Assembly: GCA_963704835.1 (NCBI GenBank)
Contig: CAVPHW010000005.1
Coordinates: 176,642 to 240,641 of the forward strand
DNA: 64,000 bases
Direction: 5' to 3'
From: GCA-2746605 sp963704835
GTDB taxonomy: Bacteria > Bacteroidota > Ignavibacteria > Ignavibacteriales > Melioribacteraceae
Shown piece after piece: positions 63,999 to 64,000 of this stretch. The translations under genes were made by a program, and so were the position numbers. Within the stretch, counting starts at the first letter, position 1. Each line of letters starts with the position of its first letter. The notes below the pieces were generated by a model. It saw nothing but the letters and a program-made list of their open reading frames with translations, searched no databases and had not been told where the DNA came from.

Positions 63999-64000
63999 AA

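Overview
The first 61.5 kb is AT-rich DNA packed with genes. It looks like a chromosome segment from a Bacteroidota/Chlorobi-group bacterium, most probably an Ignavibacteria-type organism. The grounds are a protein ending in a type IX secretion (T9SS) sorting domain with the Ignavibacteria-style NYPNPFNPSTTI motif, an L31 protein with zinc cysteines, Bacteroidota-type secreted families, and LPS-type core genes. These are inferences from family knowledge, not from a database search. Nearly every gene is on the minus strand.

Layout. 1-2.7 kb: NAD kinase (cut by the left edge) and an MsbA-type lipid A flippase split by a one-base frameshift. 2.9-13.0 kb: a surface-glycan cluster with a Stealth phosphotransferase, a CDP-glycerol transferase homologue (also frameshifted), three GT9 heptosyltransferase-like proteins, two GT2 and one GT4 glycosyltransferases, a methyltransferase, a DUF6165 protein and a polysaccharide pyruvyl transferase. 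13-37.5 kb: mixed housekeeping genes, including an M50 protease, xerD, an HD-domain c-di-AMP phosphodiesterase, a sodium symporter, ligA, a rodZ-like gene, rsmB, rpmE, an ECF sigma factor with its probable anti-sigma, holA, uppP, lolA, ftsK, gcvT, transaldolase and RNase G (frameshifted near its end). 37.6-47.6 kb: dusB and the classical rimP-nusA-infB-rbfA-truB-ribF-rpsO-pnp translation operon. 47.7-55.7 kb: a MATE exporter, proC, a dicarboxylate symporter, hemW, two exported proteins and recN.

55.8-61.5 kb is an accessory stretch. An initiator tRNA and a partial copy of its anticodon arm bracket an ADP-dependent sugar kinase that has its own sigma70-like promoter. Next come two secreted proteins of unknown role, a YhcH-family protein, and an apparently empty 1.1 kb. 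Those 1.1 kb hold two tiny membrane peptides behind a well-formed CRP-type class II promoter, plus a third tiny membrane peptide on the other strand. The stretch ends in the tail of a T9SS-exported protein.

61.5-64 kb is entirely different DNA: GC-rich and full of frame breaks. It carries the tniA and tniB genes of a Tn5053/Tn402-like transposon, reading leftward, with four terminal repeats at the right edge. The junction near 61.51 kb cuts both the T9SS gene and tniB in mid-gene. That is not how a clean transposon insertion looks; a chimeric assembly or a secondary rearrangement is more likely.
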